64,000 nucleotides of DNA from CAWJPW01 sp963844845 (GCA_963844845.1 CAWJPW010000010.1:1-64000); one strand, 5' to 3'; positions 42,866 to 52,059 are shown, counted from the stretch's first letter. The notes: a model not told the origin generated them from the sequence alone. Made by a program: numbers and translations.

Positions 42866-45244
42866 TCAGTCGAGGCCGAGCCTCTTCAGCAGCGCCTCGT
42901 AGCGCGGGTCGGCCGCGAGGCTATGGAGCAGCGGATCACCCTTCATCTCGTTGAAGCCGCCGTCGCGCTGGCCGTAGGCCCGCTCGAGCCATGCGAACGC
43001 CGTGTCAGTCTCGCCGCGGTAGGCGTAGACCTCGGCGATCTGGAAGGCGCCGTCGTCCTGGTCCTTTTCGATGAGCTGACCCAGGGCCGCGTCGGACTCG
43101 CTCTCCCGGCCCATGGCGTGGTAGGCGAGTGCCCGGCCGAAGAGGCGCCAGAAGGGATCCCCCTCCTGCTCGGCCTCATCGAGCGCCGCCACCGCGTCCG
43201 ACCGCCCCAGCCGGACCCGCGCCAGGAAGGCATGCGCCGACGGGAACTCGGGGTTGAGCTCGAGTGCCTTGCGGAAGGCGGCCTCGGCGGCGTCCAACCG
43301 TCCGGCGTAGAGCGCATGCAAACCGAGGTTGCTCTGGCCGGATGCGCTCAGTGGGTCGAGACGAGCAGCGCGCCGATCGAGCTCGATGGCCTCGTCGAAG
43401 CGGCCCAGGGTGCCGGCGAGGGCGCCCGCCCGGCGGATCACCATGGCGTTCCCGGGCTCGAGTGTAAGCGCCTTCTCGTAGGCGGCATCCGCCCCGGACC
43501 AGTCCCAGTCGTGGGACACACGGATCCAACCCAGGGCCGCCCACGCCACGGCGAGGTCGGGATCGAGCGCGAGGGCCTTCTTGGCATCCTCGCGCGCCTT
43601 TGCGTAGCCCTCCTCGACCGGCACCGCGCCGAGGTCGGCCTGGTTGCTGTGGGCGTCGGCCAGCCCCACCCAGGCGAGGGCGTAGCCGGGGTCGAGCTGC
43701 AGCGCCTGCCGGTAGCGCGAGATGGCCTGCTCCAGCTCGCTCGATGTCCGCCGGCTGGCGAGGTACCTTCCCTGCAGGTAGAGGTTGTACGCCTCGGCGT
43801 TGCCGCCGGGGGTGGCCGGCGGCGCCCCACCTCTTCCCAGCAGCTTGACCTGCAGCGCCCCGGAGACCGCGCGGGCGATGTCGTCCTGCACCGCGAAGAT
43901 GTCGTCGAGCTCGCGGTCGTAGCTATGCGACCACAGCGTGAAGCCGTCGGCGGCGTTGACGAGCTGCGCGGAGATCCGGAGGTGGCGCCCCTCCTTGCGC
44001 ACGCTCCCTTCCAGAATGGTCGCGACCCCGAGCCTGCGCCCGATATCCCGAAGATCTTCGTGGCTCCCCTTGAACTGGAACGACGAGCTCCGGGCCGCCA
44101 CCCGCAGTCCCGGGACCTGGACCAGCGTATCGAGCAGCTCCTCGGCGAGGCCGTCGGTGAAGTACTCCTGGTCATGGGCCGCGCTCATGTCGTCGAAAGG
44201 CAGGACCGCGATGGAAGCAGACGCCGGCGCGGCCGCGGTCCCGGCGTGGAGATCCTCTCGCCACACCTCGCGACCGACCAGGAAAACGGCGGCCGCCGCC
44301 AGCACCAGCACGGCGGCCGCGGCGACACGCCCGAGCCTGCGCCGCCAGCGCCGGGCGCGCGGCGGGCCGCCCGTCGCCGAGTCCCGCAGCAGCCGCCTGA
44401 GGTCTGCCTTGATCTCCGCCGCGCTCTGGTAGCGGAGCGCCCGGTCCTTCTCGATCGCCTTGGTGATGATCCGCTCCAGCTCGGGAGGAACGTCGGGGTT
44501 CAGGCGAACCGGCGCCACCGGCTGCCGGTGGAGGATGCTGTCCACCGTCTGAATCGAGCTCTCCCCCCGGAACGGTGGCGTCCCGGTGACCATCTCGTAG
44601 AGGACCACACCGAAGGAGAACAGGTCGGCGCGGAGATCCACCTCCTGGCCCCACGCCTGCTCGGGAGACATGTAGTCGATGGTCCCCATCGTCGTTCCGG
44701 GCACCGTGAGCTGCTCGGGCCGCGAGATCGTCTCGCCGCGCTGGGCGTCGGCGCCGGCGTCGTAGAGGCTTGCCGGGCCGAGCTTCGCGAGGCCGAAGTC
44801 AAGGAGCTTCGCCTCGCCCCGCTCGGTGACGAAGATGTTCGCCGGCTTGATGTCCCGGTGCACGATCCCGGCGGCGTGTGCGGCCTCGAGTGCGTCGGCG
44901 ATCTCCACCGCGAGCTGGATCGCCTGTTCGGTGGCCAGCGGCTTGCCGACGATTCCCGCCTTGAGCGTCTGCCCCCGCATCAGCTCCATCACCATGTAGG
45001 GCTTGCCGTCCTCTTCGCCGACGTCGTGAATGGTGCAGATGTTGGGGTGGTTGAGGGCCGATGCGGCCTTCGCCTCGCGCTCGAACCGCTTGAGCGTGTC
45101 GTCGTCGGCCCCCATCTCGTCCGGCAGGAGCTTCAAGGCGACGTGCCGCCCGAGATGGGTATCTTCGGCCTCGTAGACAACACCCATGCCGCCGCCTCCG
45201 AGCTTCGCGAGAATGCGGTAGTGCCCGAAGGTGCGACCGATCAC
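42866..45244 (-). CDS. Serine/threonine protein kinase with TPR repeats
   Basis: A 792-residue membrane protein. The Hanks-type kinase domain (1-290) has GGGGMG (16-21), Lys38, HRD (129-131) and DFG (149-151). A single membrane helix (about 302-325) is followed by an extracytoplasmic segment ASIAVLPFDDMSAAHDQEYFTDGLAEEL, seen in FlgO/adenylate-cyclase-associated proteins, then at least six TPR units (for example AISRYRQALQLDPGYALAWVGLAD). ATG 45244 starts the typical MIGRTFGHYRI. It would sense a signal through the TPR part and phosphorylate cytoplasmic targets. The architecture is common in Acidobacteriota. Confidence 0.92.
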   Translation of the reverse strand: MIGRTFGHYRILAKLGGGGMGVVYEAEDTHLGRHVALKLLPDEMGADDDTLKRFEREAKAASALNHPNICTIHDVGEEDGKPYMVMELMRGQTLKAGIVGKPLATEQAIQLAVEIADALEAAHAAGIVHRDIKPANIFVTERGEAKLLDFGLAKLGPASLYDAGADAQRGETISRPEQLTVPGTTMGTIDYMSPEQAWGQEVDLRADLFSFGVVLYEMVTGTPPFRGESSIQTVDSILHRQPVAPVRLNPDVPPELERIITKAIEKDRALRYQSAAEIKADLRRLLRDSATGGPPRARRWRRRLGRVAAAAVLVLAAAAVFLVGREVWREDLHAGTAAAPASASIAVLPFDDMSAAHDQEYFTDGLAEELLDTLVQVPGLRVAARSSSFQFKGSHEDLRDIGRRLGVATILEGSVRKEGRHLRISAQLVNAADGFTLWSHSYDRELDDIFAVQDDIARAVSGALQVKLLGRGGAPPATPGGNAEAYNLYLQGRYLASRRTSSELEQAISRYRQALQLDPGYALAWVGLADAHSNQADLGAVPVEEGYAKAREDAKKALALDPDLAVAWAALGWIRVSHDWDWSGADAAYEKALTLEPGNAMVIRRAGALAGTLGRFDEAIELDRRAARLDPLSASGQSNLGLHALYAGRLDAAEAAFRKALELNPEFPSAHAFLARVRLGRSDAVAALDEAEQEGDPFWRLFGRALAYHAMGRESESDAALGQLIEKDQDDGAFQIAEVYAYRGETDTAFAWLERAYGQRDGGFNEMKGDPLLHSLAADPRYEALLKRLGLD

Positions 45245-45363
45245 CTCCTCAATCTAGCACCTCTCTCCCCGTGGAGGTCGCCTATCACTCTCTCAACGCA
45301 ACGCTTGTGGAATGTGCGACCACTGCGGGCGCCATCCTCAGGGGGGCCGCCACCCGAGTTCTC

Positions 45364-46503
45364 TCAGGCTGAGTCGATAATCTCGAGGAACGCTCCGACC
45401 ACCCGGGGATCGAAGTGCCGGCCCGACTGCGTCCGGATGTGGTCGACGGCCCGCTCGTGCGACCATGCCGAACGGTACGGGCGGTCCGAGGTGAGCGCAT
45501 CGTAGACGTCGACGACGGCGAAGATCCGCGCCACCAGAGGAGTGTCCTCCCCCACCAGTCCCCGGGGATACCCCGTGCCGTCCCACCGCTCGTGGTGGCA
45601 GTACGGGATGTCGAGGGCGGGCGCCAGGAACTCGATCGTCGAGAGCAGATCGCGCGCCTTCTCCGGATGCTGCCGCATTGCCGCCCACTCCTCGGCGGTG
45701 AGCGGCCCCGGCTTCTGCAGGATGGAGTCGGGCACGACCATCTTGCCGATGTCGTGCAGCAGCGTGCCGCGCCGCAGGTGCTCCCACTCGGCCTCCGGTA
45801 CACCCATGGCGGCAGCGAGCCGCATCGTCAGGCTCTCGACCCGGTCGGCATGTCCCTTGGTCTCCCGGTCGCGCATCTCCAGCGCCGCCGCCCAGCCCGC
45901 GAGCGTCACGTCGTAGGCGTGCGCAAGCCGCCGGTTCGCCTCCAGCAGCGAGTCATGCAGCCGAGCGTTGGTCACTGCCAGCGAAATCTGGTGCGCGAGC
46001 GTCCGGCACAGGTCGATGTCGGTCGCGCCGAACTCGGTCGTCTCGCCCACGGAGCCCAGGATGAAGGCCCCGACCGACACACCTTCCACCGCGAGGGGTA
46101 CGTAGAGGATCGAGCACAGCCCCCGCGACGCGCAGACACCGCGCTCGGCGGGAGACATGGGCTCGCTCGCCGCATCGGGGATCCACAGTGGGGCCCCTGT
46201 GGCGAGGCACTCCGCGATGTGCGGGTGGCCCCCCAGGGGCGCACGCCGGTACTCGTCGGGGAACACGGGAGGCAGCGGCGGCGTGGTCGCCTGCAGGACG
46301 AGGGTCGACTCCTCCAGGAGGTAGATGGCGCCGCTGTCCAGGCCCATGACCTCGCGGGCGCTCGCGATGGCCGTCTGCATGAGGGCGGGGAGATCGAGCG
46401 TCAAGGCGAGCGCCGAGCTCACTTTGAGCAGAGCAGCCAGATCGTCGCTCGGCATCCGCCGAACGTCGACCTCACCGAACACGCCCGATGTCTTCACAAT
46501 CAT
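45364..46503 (-). CDS. GAF-HD-GYP cyclic-di-GMP phosphodiesterase
   Basis: A 379-residue regulator. Residues about 25-180 form a GAF sensor (SGAIYLLEESTLVLQA, SILYVPLAVEGVSVGAFILG). An HD-GYP domain follows: H218, HD at 250-251 (LLHDIGK) and HHERWDGTGYP (303-313), including the GYP signature. It should hydrolyse c-di-GMP in response to a GAF ligand. ATG 46503 (GGGGG upstream) is preferred to GTG 46533. It is not in an obvious operon; MITE copy C lies 80 bases upstream. Confidence 0.88.
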   Translation of the reverse strand: MIVKTSGVFGEVDVRRMPSDDLAALLKVSSALALTLDLPALMQTAIASAREVMGLDSGAIYLLEESTLVLQATTPPLPPVFPDEYRRAPLGGHPHIAECLATGAPLWIPDAASEPMSPAERGVCASRGLCSILYVPLAVEGVSVGAFILGSVGETTEFGATDIDLCRTLAHQISLAVTNARLHDSLLEANRRLAHAYDVTLAGWAAALEMRDRETKGHADRVESLTMRLAAAMGVPEAEWEHLRRGTLLHDIGKMVVPDSILQKPGPLTAEEWAAMRQHPEKARDLLSTIEFLAPALDIPYCHHERWDGTGYPRGLVGEDTPLVARIFAVVDVYDALTSDRPYRSAWSHERAVDHIRTQSGRHFDPRVVGAFLEIIDSA

Positions 46504-46582
46504 GCCCCCAGACCAGAGCCGTGAGACCACCACTCACGATGAGGCTCGCCCTAGCACTATACCTAGCCTGCGTTTCTCACCA

Positions 46583-46660
46583 GTGTCCTGTTTGGAAGAT
46601 CCCAATGGACTATTCGCGCAGCCAGGGGCCGCGATGACAAGCGAATAGTCCATTGGGATC
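46583..46660. mobile_element. MITE copy C, internally deleted and converted to a hairpin
   Basis: The left end GTGTCCTGTTTGG is present, then GATCCCAATGGACTATTCGC (46598-46617) is mirrored perfectly at 46641-46660. This is the right-end subterminal sequence of copies A and B in both orientations, so recombination or replication slippage replaced the left half and removed the right terminus. No TA remains on the right. The 78-base result forms a 20-bp perfect hairpin between two convergently read control genes. Confidence 0.8.
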
Positions 46661-46735
46661 TGAGCCGTTCATCCGCGAGGGTAGCGGACGGTCCGCACAA
46701 CCCTTGCGGTCGACTTGGGCGAGCCCGGTCGCCGC

Positions 46736-47455
46736 CTACCCGTCCCCGCCAACGCTTTGGACGTCGAGGATGAGGCCGACGCCGCGGATGCTGCGCAGCT
46801 CGATGCGTGGGTCGCCGGCGAGGTAGCGGCGGAGCCGGCTGATAAAGACGTCGAGGCTGCGCCCGGTGAAATAGTCGCTGCGGCCCCACAGGCGGCCGGT
46901 AATCTCGGACCGGGTGATCACCGAGCCGGCCCGCTCCACCAGCAGCCCGAGCAGCTCGATCTCGCGCTCGGTGAGGTGACGCGAGCCGGCAGGCCCGTGG
47001 AGCTCGAATCGCTCCCGGTCGAGCCGGTAGCGCCCGACCTCGAGGATGGCACGCCGCCGCGGCGCCATTCGCTCGAGGAAGTTGTGGATGCGCAGCTCCA
47101 GCTCCTCCACCTCGAAGGGCTTGCACACGTAGTCGCTGGCCCCGAGGCCGAGCCCCCTGAGGCGGTCGTCGCGCTGCTGGCGGGCGGTGAGGAAGAAGAA
47201 GGGGAGCTCGGGGAGCACGGCTCGGATTTGCTCGGCCAGCTCGAAGCCTCCGAGCCCGGGCATCACGACGTCGAGCACGCAGAGGTCGAAGCGCTCCTCG
47301 CGCAGGAGCTCGAGGGCCCGGGTGGGGTCCTCGAGATGCACCGCCTCGAAGCCCCGGCTGCAGAGGTAGGCGGCGAGGAGGTGCCCGAGGTCACTGTCGT
47401 CCTCGACCACCAGCAGGCGGTACGGAGCCTCCCCCGGTCTCGCCTCCCCCGTCAT
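46736..47455 (-). CDS. OmpR-family response regulator
   Basis: A 239-residue two-component regulator. The receiver domain has the acidic pair EDD (18-20), the phospho-acceptor Asp62 in CVLDVVMPG, Thr90 and Lys112. A winged-helix DNA-binding domain follows (HLTEREIELLGLLVERAGSV, then SLDVFISRLRRYL, IRGVGLIL). ATG 47455 overlaps the kinase stop (ATGA), so the pair is translationally coupled. The frame continues upstream into kinase sequence, which is a shadow. Confidence 0.9.
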   Translation of the reverse strand: MTGEARPGEAPYRLLVVEDDSDLGHLLAAYLCSRGFEAVHLEDPTRALELLREERFDLCVLDVVMPGLGGFELAEQIRAVLPELPFFFLTARQQRDDRLRGLGLGASDYVCKPFEVEELELRIHNFLERMAPRRRAILEVGRYRLDRERFELHGPAGSRHLTEREIELLGLLVERAGSVITRSEITGRLWGRSDYFTGRSLDVFISRLRRYLAGDPRIELRSIRGVGLILDVQSVGGDG

Positions 47456-48852
47456 CCGGCGTCCCGGCGATACCGTGGCAGCGTCACCTCGATGCACGCC
47501 CCGCCCAGCCCGGACCGGCGAACCCGCAGCCGCCCCCTCAGCCTCCGCGCAATCCGCCGGCAGAGATACAACCCGAGGCCGAGCCCGCTCGCGGCTCCGC
47601 CGCCGTGCCGGAAGGGCCGCCCGGGCCGGCGCGCCAACATGTCCGCGATGCCCGTGCCGTTGTCCTCCACCGTCATCACCAGCCGGCGCCCGCGCACACT
47701 GGTGGTGACCAGCACCCGCTGCGCCGCCGGCCGGCTCGCGCCCGGGGCGTGCGAGAACTTCACGGCGTTCTCCACTAGGTTGCCGACCAGCACGTCGAGG
47801 TCGGCGCGGTCGGCGAGGACGGTGGCCCCCGGGGCGTCCAGCCGCATGCCCAGCGTGTCGGCACCCAGCGGCTCCGGAAAACGCTCCGCGAGGAGCCGGC
47901 TGATCTCCTCGTCCGGCCGCAGCAGGGTGAGGTCGGGCACCGCGTCGTGCAGCAGGGACCGGGAGGCCACCGTCACGCGCTCGGTGAGGCGCCGCAGCCG
48001 GCGCACCTGGCGCTGAAGGCGCTCGACGACCTCGTGCTCGGCCTCGCCGACCTCGCCGGCGAGCGTGCGCAGACCGACGTGGAGCGTGGTGAGGGGGGTG
48101 TGTAGCTCGTGGGCCAGCGTGTCGATGAGGTCCCTCTGGAAGGCTCCGACAGTGCGGCCGTAGACGATCGCCCGCACCGTGACGGCCGACGACGTCGCGA
48201 GCAGCAACAGCAGGACGGCCGTCCCCACCCGCAAGGGCCGCAGCCGCGGGGCCAGCACCTCGTCGGCGTTGCGGCACACCGCCGCGAAGACGACCTCCAC
48301 GGCCATGCCGTTGGCGTCCAGGAAGAGGGCGTGCGTGGCCGTCACGGCACCACCCGACAGCATCGCGCTCCCGGCGATGGTGAGCGGCACACCACCGCCG
48401 ATCTCCCCCGCGCCCAGGACGGTCACTCGAGTGACCCGGACATTGGCCTCGACGTCCAGGTGCGGGTGCCGCTCGCGGAGCGCCCCCCCGACGCGGCGGA
48501 CGAGGCCGGAGTAGTCGGGCAGCGCCGCTCGGAGGCGCGCCGCCAGGTCATCGCTGCGGCCGGCCGCGAGGTGGTCGCCGAGCACGCCGAGGCGTGCGAA
48601 GTCCACCGGGTAGGCGCTCGCCGCACTCGACAGCGCGAGTTGGAGCTCGCCGGCGAGGGCACCCATCTCCAGGTCGCGGACCTCGGCGCCGATGCGCCAC
48701 AGGCCGGCCGCCATGACAACGGCGATGGCGACGGTCACCAGCGAGGCCGCGAAGGCGAGGGCTCTCGACACGGCGCAACTGTATACCGGTTCGACCGCGC
48801 CGCCTCGCCGTTCACCAAACGTTAACCCTCCGTTGGGCATCGCCCCGCGCAT
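47452..48852 (-). CDS. Sensor histidine kinase
   Basis: A 466-residue membrane kinase. Two helices (about 30-50 and 208-228) bracket a periplasmic sensor of about 155 residues. The H-box is DTLAHELHTPLTTLHVGL, and the ATPase part has NLVENAVKFSH (N box), VEDNGTGI (G1) and GLGLGLYLCRRI (G2). Its product would phosphorylate the overlapping response regulator. The start is uncertain: ATG 48852 and several in-frame GTG codons before the first helix are possible. It is divergent from a secreted HExxH protein gene with 77 bases between, so that gene is a candidate target. Confidence 0.88.
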   Translation of the reverse strand: MRGAMPNGGLTFGERRGGAVEPVYSCAVSRALAFAASLVTVAIAVVMAAGLWRIGAEVRDLEMGALAGELQLALSSAASAYPVDFARLGVLGDHLAAGRSDDLAARLRAALPDYSGLVRRVGGALRERHPHLDVEANVRVTRVTVLGAGEIGGGVPLTIAGSAMLSGGAVTATHALFLDANGMAVEVVFAAVCRNADEVLAPRLRPLRVGTAVLLLLLATSSAVTVRAIVYGRTVGAFQRDLIDTLAHELHTPLTTLHVGLRTLAGEVGEAEHEVVERLQRQVRRLRRLTERVTVASRSLLHDAVPDLTLLRPDEEISRLLAERFPEPLGADTLGMRLDAPGATVLADRADLDVLVGNLVENAVKFSHAPGASRPAAQRVLVTTSVRGRRLVMTVEDNGTGIADMLARRPGRPFRHGGGAASGLGLGLYLCRRIARRLRGRLRVRRSGLGGACIEVTLPRYRRDAG

Positions 48853-48929
48853 CGAGGCGTACCGTCCGGAGTGCGCAGGCCGAGCCCGACCGGCGAGCGG
48901 CGCGGGCGGCCCTGCGGGAAGGAGACGCC

Positions 48930-50252
48930 ATGTACCGAGCCCTGCGATCCGTGCTCATCGTGCTGACCTTCGTCGCCCGACCCCTCGCCGCGGCAGGTCC
49001 CCCCACCACGCCTCCCACACCACCACCGGCGGCGGCTGCCGCGCTCAGCGACTTCGCCCGAGCGTGCGCTGCGGAGCACGGTGCCATGTGGGGTGTGAGC
49101 CTGTGCGGCCCCATGCTGGTGGTGGACCCGGAGAGCCGGTGGGCGACCGCCAACACCGCCGATGCCGACGGCGTGCTCATGCCCTCAGGCGGCCTCTTCG
49201 TCGGCACCCTGCCCGCCGCGGTGGGCCTCGCCAACACCGCCGCCGCGTGGGGCGGCACGAAGTGGTCGATGGTGCTGCTGCCGCTGCCCGAGGACGCCCG
49301 GGCCCGCCGCGCCCTGATGCTCCACGAGGCGTGGCACCGGATCCAGGACGGCATCGGGCTGCCGGCGCAGGGCTGCAACAACACCCATCTCGAGAACGCC
49401 CGCGCGCGCGCCTGGATGCGGCTCGAGTGGCGAGCCCTGGGCCGAGCCGTGGCGCAGCGCGGACCGCAACGCACAACCGCCCTCGCCGACGCGCTGCGCT
49501 TCCGCCGCCACCGCCGCGAGCTCTTTCCCGGGAGCGCCCGCGAGGAGGCCCGTCTCGAGCTCAACGAAGGCCTCGCCGAGTACACCGGCGAGCGCATCGC
49601 GTACGGCGCCGACATGCCGAAGGTGGTGGCCCGCGAGCTCGCCGCCGCGGACCGGCGGGAGCATCTCACCAGGAGCTTCGCCTACCTCTCCGGGCCCGCC
49701 TACGGCGCCCTCCTCGACGACCTCGCGCCGGCCTGGCGCGAGCATCTCTCGCCCAGCTCGGATCTTGGGGAGCTCGCAGAGAGGGCCCTCCCTCCGGGGT
49801 CGCACGACGGCGGCACCATCGAAGTGCGGGGCGCCCTCTACGGGCTCGCTGACGTCACGCGACAGGAGGAGCGCCTGGGGGCCGAGCGGAAGCAGCGCCA
49901 GTCCGAGCTGCGCGCCGCGCTGGTCGAGGCGCCCGCCCTGGTGCTGCCGCTCACCGCGATGAAGATGCAGTTCGACCCCAACCGGGTCGTCGGCCTCCCC
50001 CCCGACGGCACCGTGTACCTCCAGCTCACGGCCGAGGACACCTGGGGCCGGCTCGAGGCGACGGCCGGGGCCCTGGTGGATCCCGGCTTCTCCGCGCTGG
50101 CGCTGCCGGGCCGCATCATCGAGGCGCACGGCAGCCTCGTGCTCGGCGACACCTGGCGGCTCGAGCTCGCGTCGGGTTGGCGGCTGGTCACCTCCGAGCG
50201 AGGCCCGGCCACCGTCACCAACGCGCCCCCCGCGCCGCGCAGGCCCCGCTGA
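48930..50252 (+). CDS. Secreted HExxH zinc-peptidase-like protein
   Basis: A 440-residue exported protein with a signal peptide (VLIVLTFVARPLAAAG) and a Pro-rich start of the mature part. HEAWH (132-136) in LMLHEAWHRIQDGIG, with NEGLAEYTGE (212-221) about 80 residues later, fits the gluzincin pattern of HExxH plus a downstream glutamate ligand. The C-terminal third is beta-rich. ATG 48930 follows GGAAGGAG. It is transcribed away from the histidine kinase/regulator pair and may be controlled by it. The substrate is unknown. Confidence 0.7.
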   Translation: MYRALRSVLIVLTFVARPLAAAGPPTTPPTPPPAAAAALSDFARACAAEHGAMWGVSLCGPMLVVDPESRWATANTADADGVLMPSGGLFVGTLPAAVGLANTAAAWGGTKWSMVLLPLPEDARARRALMLHEAWHRIQDGIGLPAQGCNNTHLENARARAWMRLEWRALGRAVAQRGPQRTTALADALRFRRHRRELFPGSAREEARLELNEGLAEYTGERIAYGADMPKVVARELAAADRREHLTRSFAYLSGPAYGALLDDLAPAWREHLSPSSDLGELAERALPPGSHDGGTIEVRGALYGLADVTRQEERLGAERKQRQSELRAALVEAPALVLPLTAMKMQFDPNRVVGLPPDGTVYLQLTAEDTWGRLEATAGALVDPGFSALALPGRIIEAHGSLVLGDTWRLELASGWRLVTSERGPATVTNAPPAPRRPR

Positions 50253-50280
50253 GCGGCAGCGGGCCCGCCGCTCCCGCCAC

Positions 50281-50316
50281 GCGGCCCGGCCGGGCCTTCC
50301 GCCCGGCCCGGGCCGC
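50281..50316 (+). terminator. Strong GC hairpin after the HExxH gene
   Basis: GCGGCCCGGCCGGGC pairs with GCCCGGCCCGGGCCGC around a short CTTCC loop, one base bulged. It lies 29 bases after the stop codon and could stop transcription, but lacks a T-run. A second perfect stem GTGAGA-GACT-TCTCAC (50319-50334) follows and ends directly at the next start codon. Confidence 0.5.
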
Positions 50317-50334
50317 CTGTGAGAGACTTCTCAC

Positions 50335-51237
50335 GTGTTCCTCGACCCGCCGCCGCTGCCGCCGTTCCTCGAAGCCCGGCTTCCCTTCACTCGGCGTGCC
50401 TGGAGGCTGGAGTCCACCGCAGACGCCGGCCGCAGGGTTCACTTCATCGATCACGGGCCCCGCGACGCGAGGCCGGTCCTCATGATCCACGGCAACCCCA
50501 CCTGGAGCTTCCTGTGGCGCAAGGTGATCGCCGAGCTGCCGGAGCTGCGCTGCATCGCTCCCGACCTTCTGGGTCTGGGGCTTTCCGATCACCTCCCGCG
50601 GATCGCCGACCACACTCCCGCCCGTCACGCGGAGGCGATCGCGGAGCTGGTCGAGGCGCTCGACCTCCGCGACCTCGCGTTGGTGGGGCAGGATTGGGGG
50701 GGACCGATCGCGATGTCCGCGGCAGCGCGACTGGGCGACCGGGTCTCGGCCGTGGTCCTCGGCAACACCGCGGTGATTGTACCCACCCGCCCGCTTCGCT
50801 CCCCGTTCCACCGCTTTGCGCGCGTCCCGGTGCTCAGCGACCTCGTCTTTCGCGGTCTCGGATTCCCGCAGATCGCGCTCTGTCTGATCCAGGGTGACCG
50901 CTCCTCGATCGGTGGCGCGGTCGCGAAGGCGTACCGCTGGCCGCTTCGGGGGTGGAGGCGGCGGGTCGCACCGCTCGCCATGGCCCGCATGGTCCCCGAT
51001 GGCCCGAAGCACTTTGCGGTGCCGGAGCTGCGCCGCGGCGAAGCGTGGATTCGCAGCTTCGAAGGCCCGGTTGCGCTCGTCTGGGGGATGAACGACCCGA
51101 TCCTCGGCCGCCTCCTCCGGCGCCACGAACGGGAGCTCGAGCCCGCACGGGTCGTCCGCACCGAGGCCGGTCACTTCCTCCAGGAGGAGGTCCCGGAGGC
51201 GATCGCCGCGGAGATTCGCGGCATGTCGAAGGGTTGA
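50335..51237 (+). CDS. Haloalkane-dehalogenase-like alpha/beta-hydrolase
   Basis: A 300-residue protein close to haloalkane dehalogenases: oxyanion segment HGNPTWSFLW (52-61), nucleophile GQDWGG (Asp120 with halide-binding Trp121), acid Asp254 in WGMNDPILG, and catalytic His280 in EAGHFLQEE. An Asp nucleophile followed by Trp is diagnostic for this group versus serine esterases. GTG 50335 is the only plausible start. It lacks a ribosome site and follows a hairpin directly, so translation may be regulated or weak. It would hydrolyse haloalkanes or related substrates in the cytoplasm. Confidence 0.82.
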   Translation: MFLDPPPLPPFLEARLPFTRRAWRLESTADAGRRVHFIDHGPRDARPVLMIHGNPTWSFLWRKVIAELPELRCIAPDLLGLGLSDHLPRIADHTPARHAEAIAELVEALDLRDLALVGQDWGGPIAMSAAARLGDRVSAVVLGNTAVIVPTRPLRSPFHRFARVPVLSDLVFRGLGFPQIALCLIQGDRSSIGGAVAKAYRWPLRGWRRRVAPLAMARMVPDGPKHFAVPELRRGEAWIRSFEGPVALVWGMNDPILGRLLRRHERELEPARVVRTEAGHFLQEEVPEAIAAEIRGMSKG

Positions 51238-51649
51238 CCTCGAGATCTGGCTGTGGGACCAGACCACCGGTCTGACCAGGATCACCGACACCTCCGCCCA
51301 CGGCGGGACGAACCGCAATGCGTTCAAAGCCGGCATCAGCGGTAACGGCAAGACCATCGTCTTCAGGTCCGACGCCGATCTCCCGAACGAGGGGATTGCC
51401 GACGATCAGTTCGAGGCCTAGGTCTACGACATCGCGACCAGCAACCTCGCCCGGATCTCCCAGTCCAGCAACGGCGCCAACCGCAGCACGTGGAATCCCG
51501 TGATCGACGGGTCCGGAGAGCATGTTGCGTTTTCGTCCGACTCCGAGATGAACGGCGAGACGATCTCCGCGGCCGACAACGAGCTCTGGGTCCGGCCGGC
51601 CGCGGTTCTCTTCACCGACGGTTTCGAGGGCGGCAACGCGACTCGCTGA
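51236..51649 (+). pseudogene. 3' remnant of a PD40/TolB-like propeller protein with internal stop and DGFEGGN tail
   Basis: From the very stop codon of the dehalogenase the next frame reads DLEIWLWDQTTGLTRITDTS, ISGNGKTIVFRSDADLPN, ADDQFEA, TAG, VYDIATSNLARISQSS and SGEHVAFSSDSEMNGETISADNELWV, then LFTDGFEGGNATR and TGA. This is clearly homologous to the propeller at the right edge of the window. The start is missing and one in-frame TAG (probably from TGG) interrupts it, so it is dead. Confidence 0.75.
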
Positions 51650-51697
51650 AGCTCGGCTGCGGGGAGCTGACACCAAGACCGGGAACGCGCTCCACAC

Positions 51698-51796
51698 CTC
51701 TCCCGCGAGCTCGGAACCCGAAGCGGCGCCCGCCCCACCGTCGAGGTCCGTGTCGCCGGCACCGAGGGTGGGAGGTTCACGGCGTCCCTCGAGTGA
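51698..51796 (+). pseudogene. Orphan 3' gene end (GGRFTASLE), copy 2
   Basis: The plus frame ARPTVEVRVAGTEGGRFTAS then LE and TGA matches copy 1 at 42638-42733 with largely synonymous changes. No intact gene of this family is present in the window. The following 260 bases to the next gene show nothing recognisable. Confidence 0.45.
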
Positions 51797-52059
51797 GCTC
51801 TCCCGAGCCCCGGCGAGCCAGGCTCGAGTCCGCGGCATCGAGTGCCCGGAGCTTCGGACGGGGGTCCGGATGGACCGTCGGCGCAGCACGATCGCCACAA
51901 GGCCGAGAGTGACACGGGTCCGTCGGGTTCCGAGCCCACCCCACCCGCTGCGCGCGCCCCGTCTGGGTGGGCGTGCATCCCCCCGAGACCGTTTCCCCGC
52001 CTCGCCGGTCTCGTGACCCACCCGGGTGGAGGACACGGGCCGGGCGCCCGGTGGCCGGA

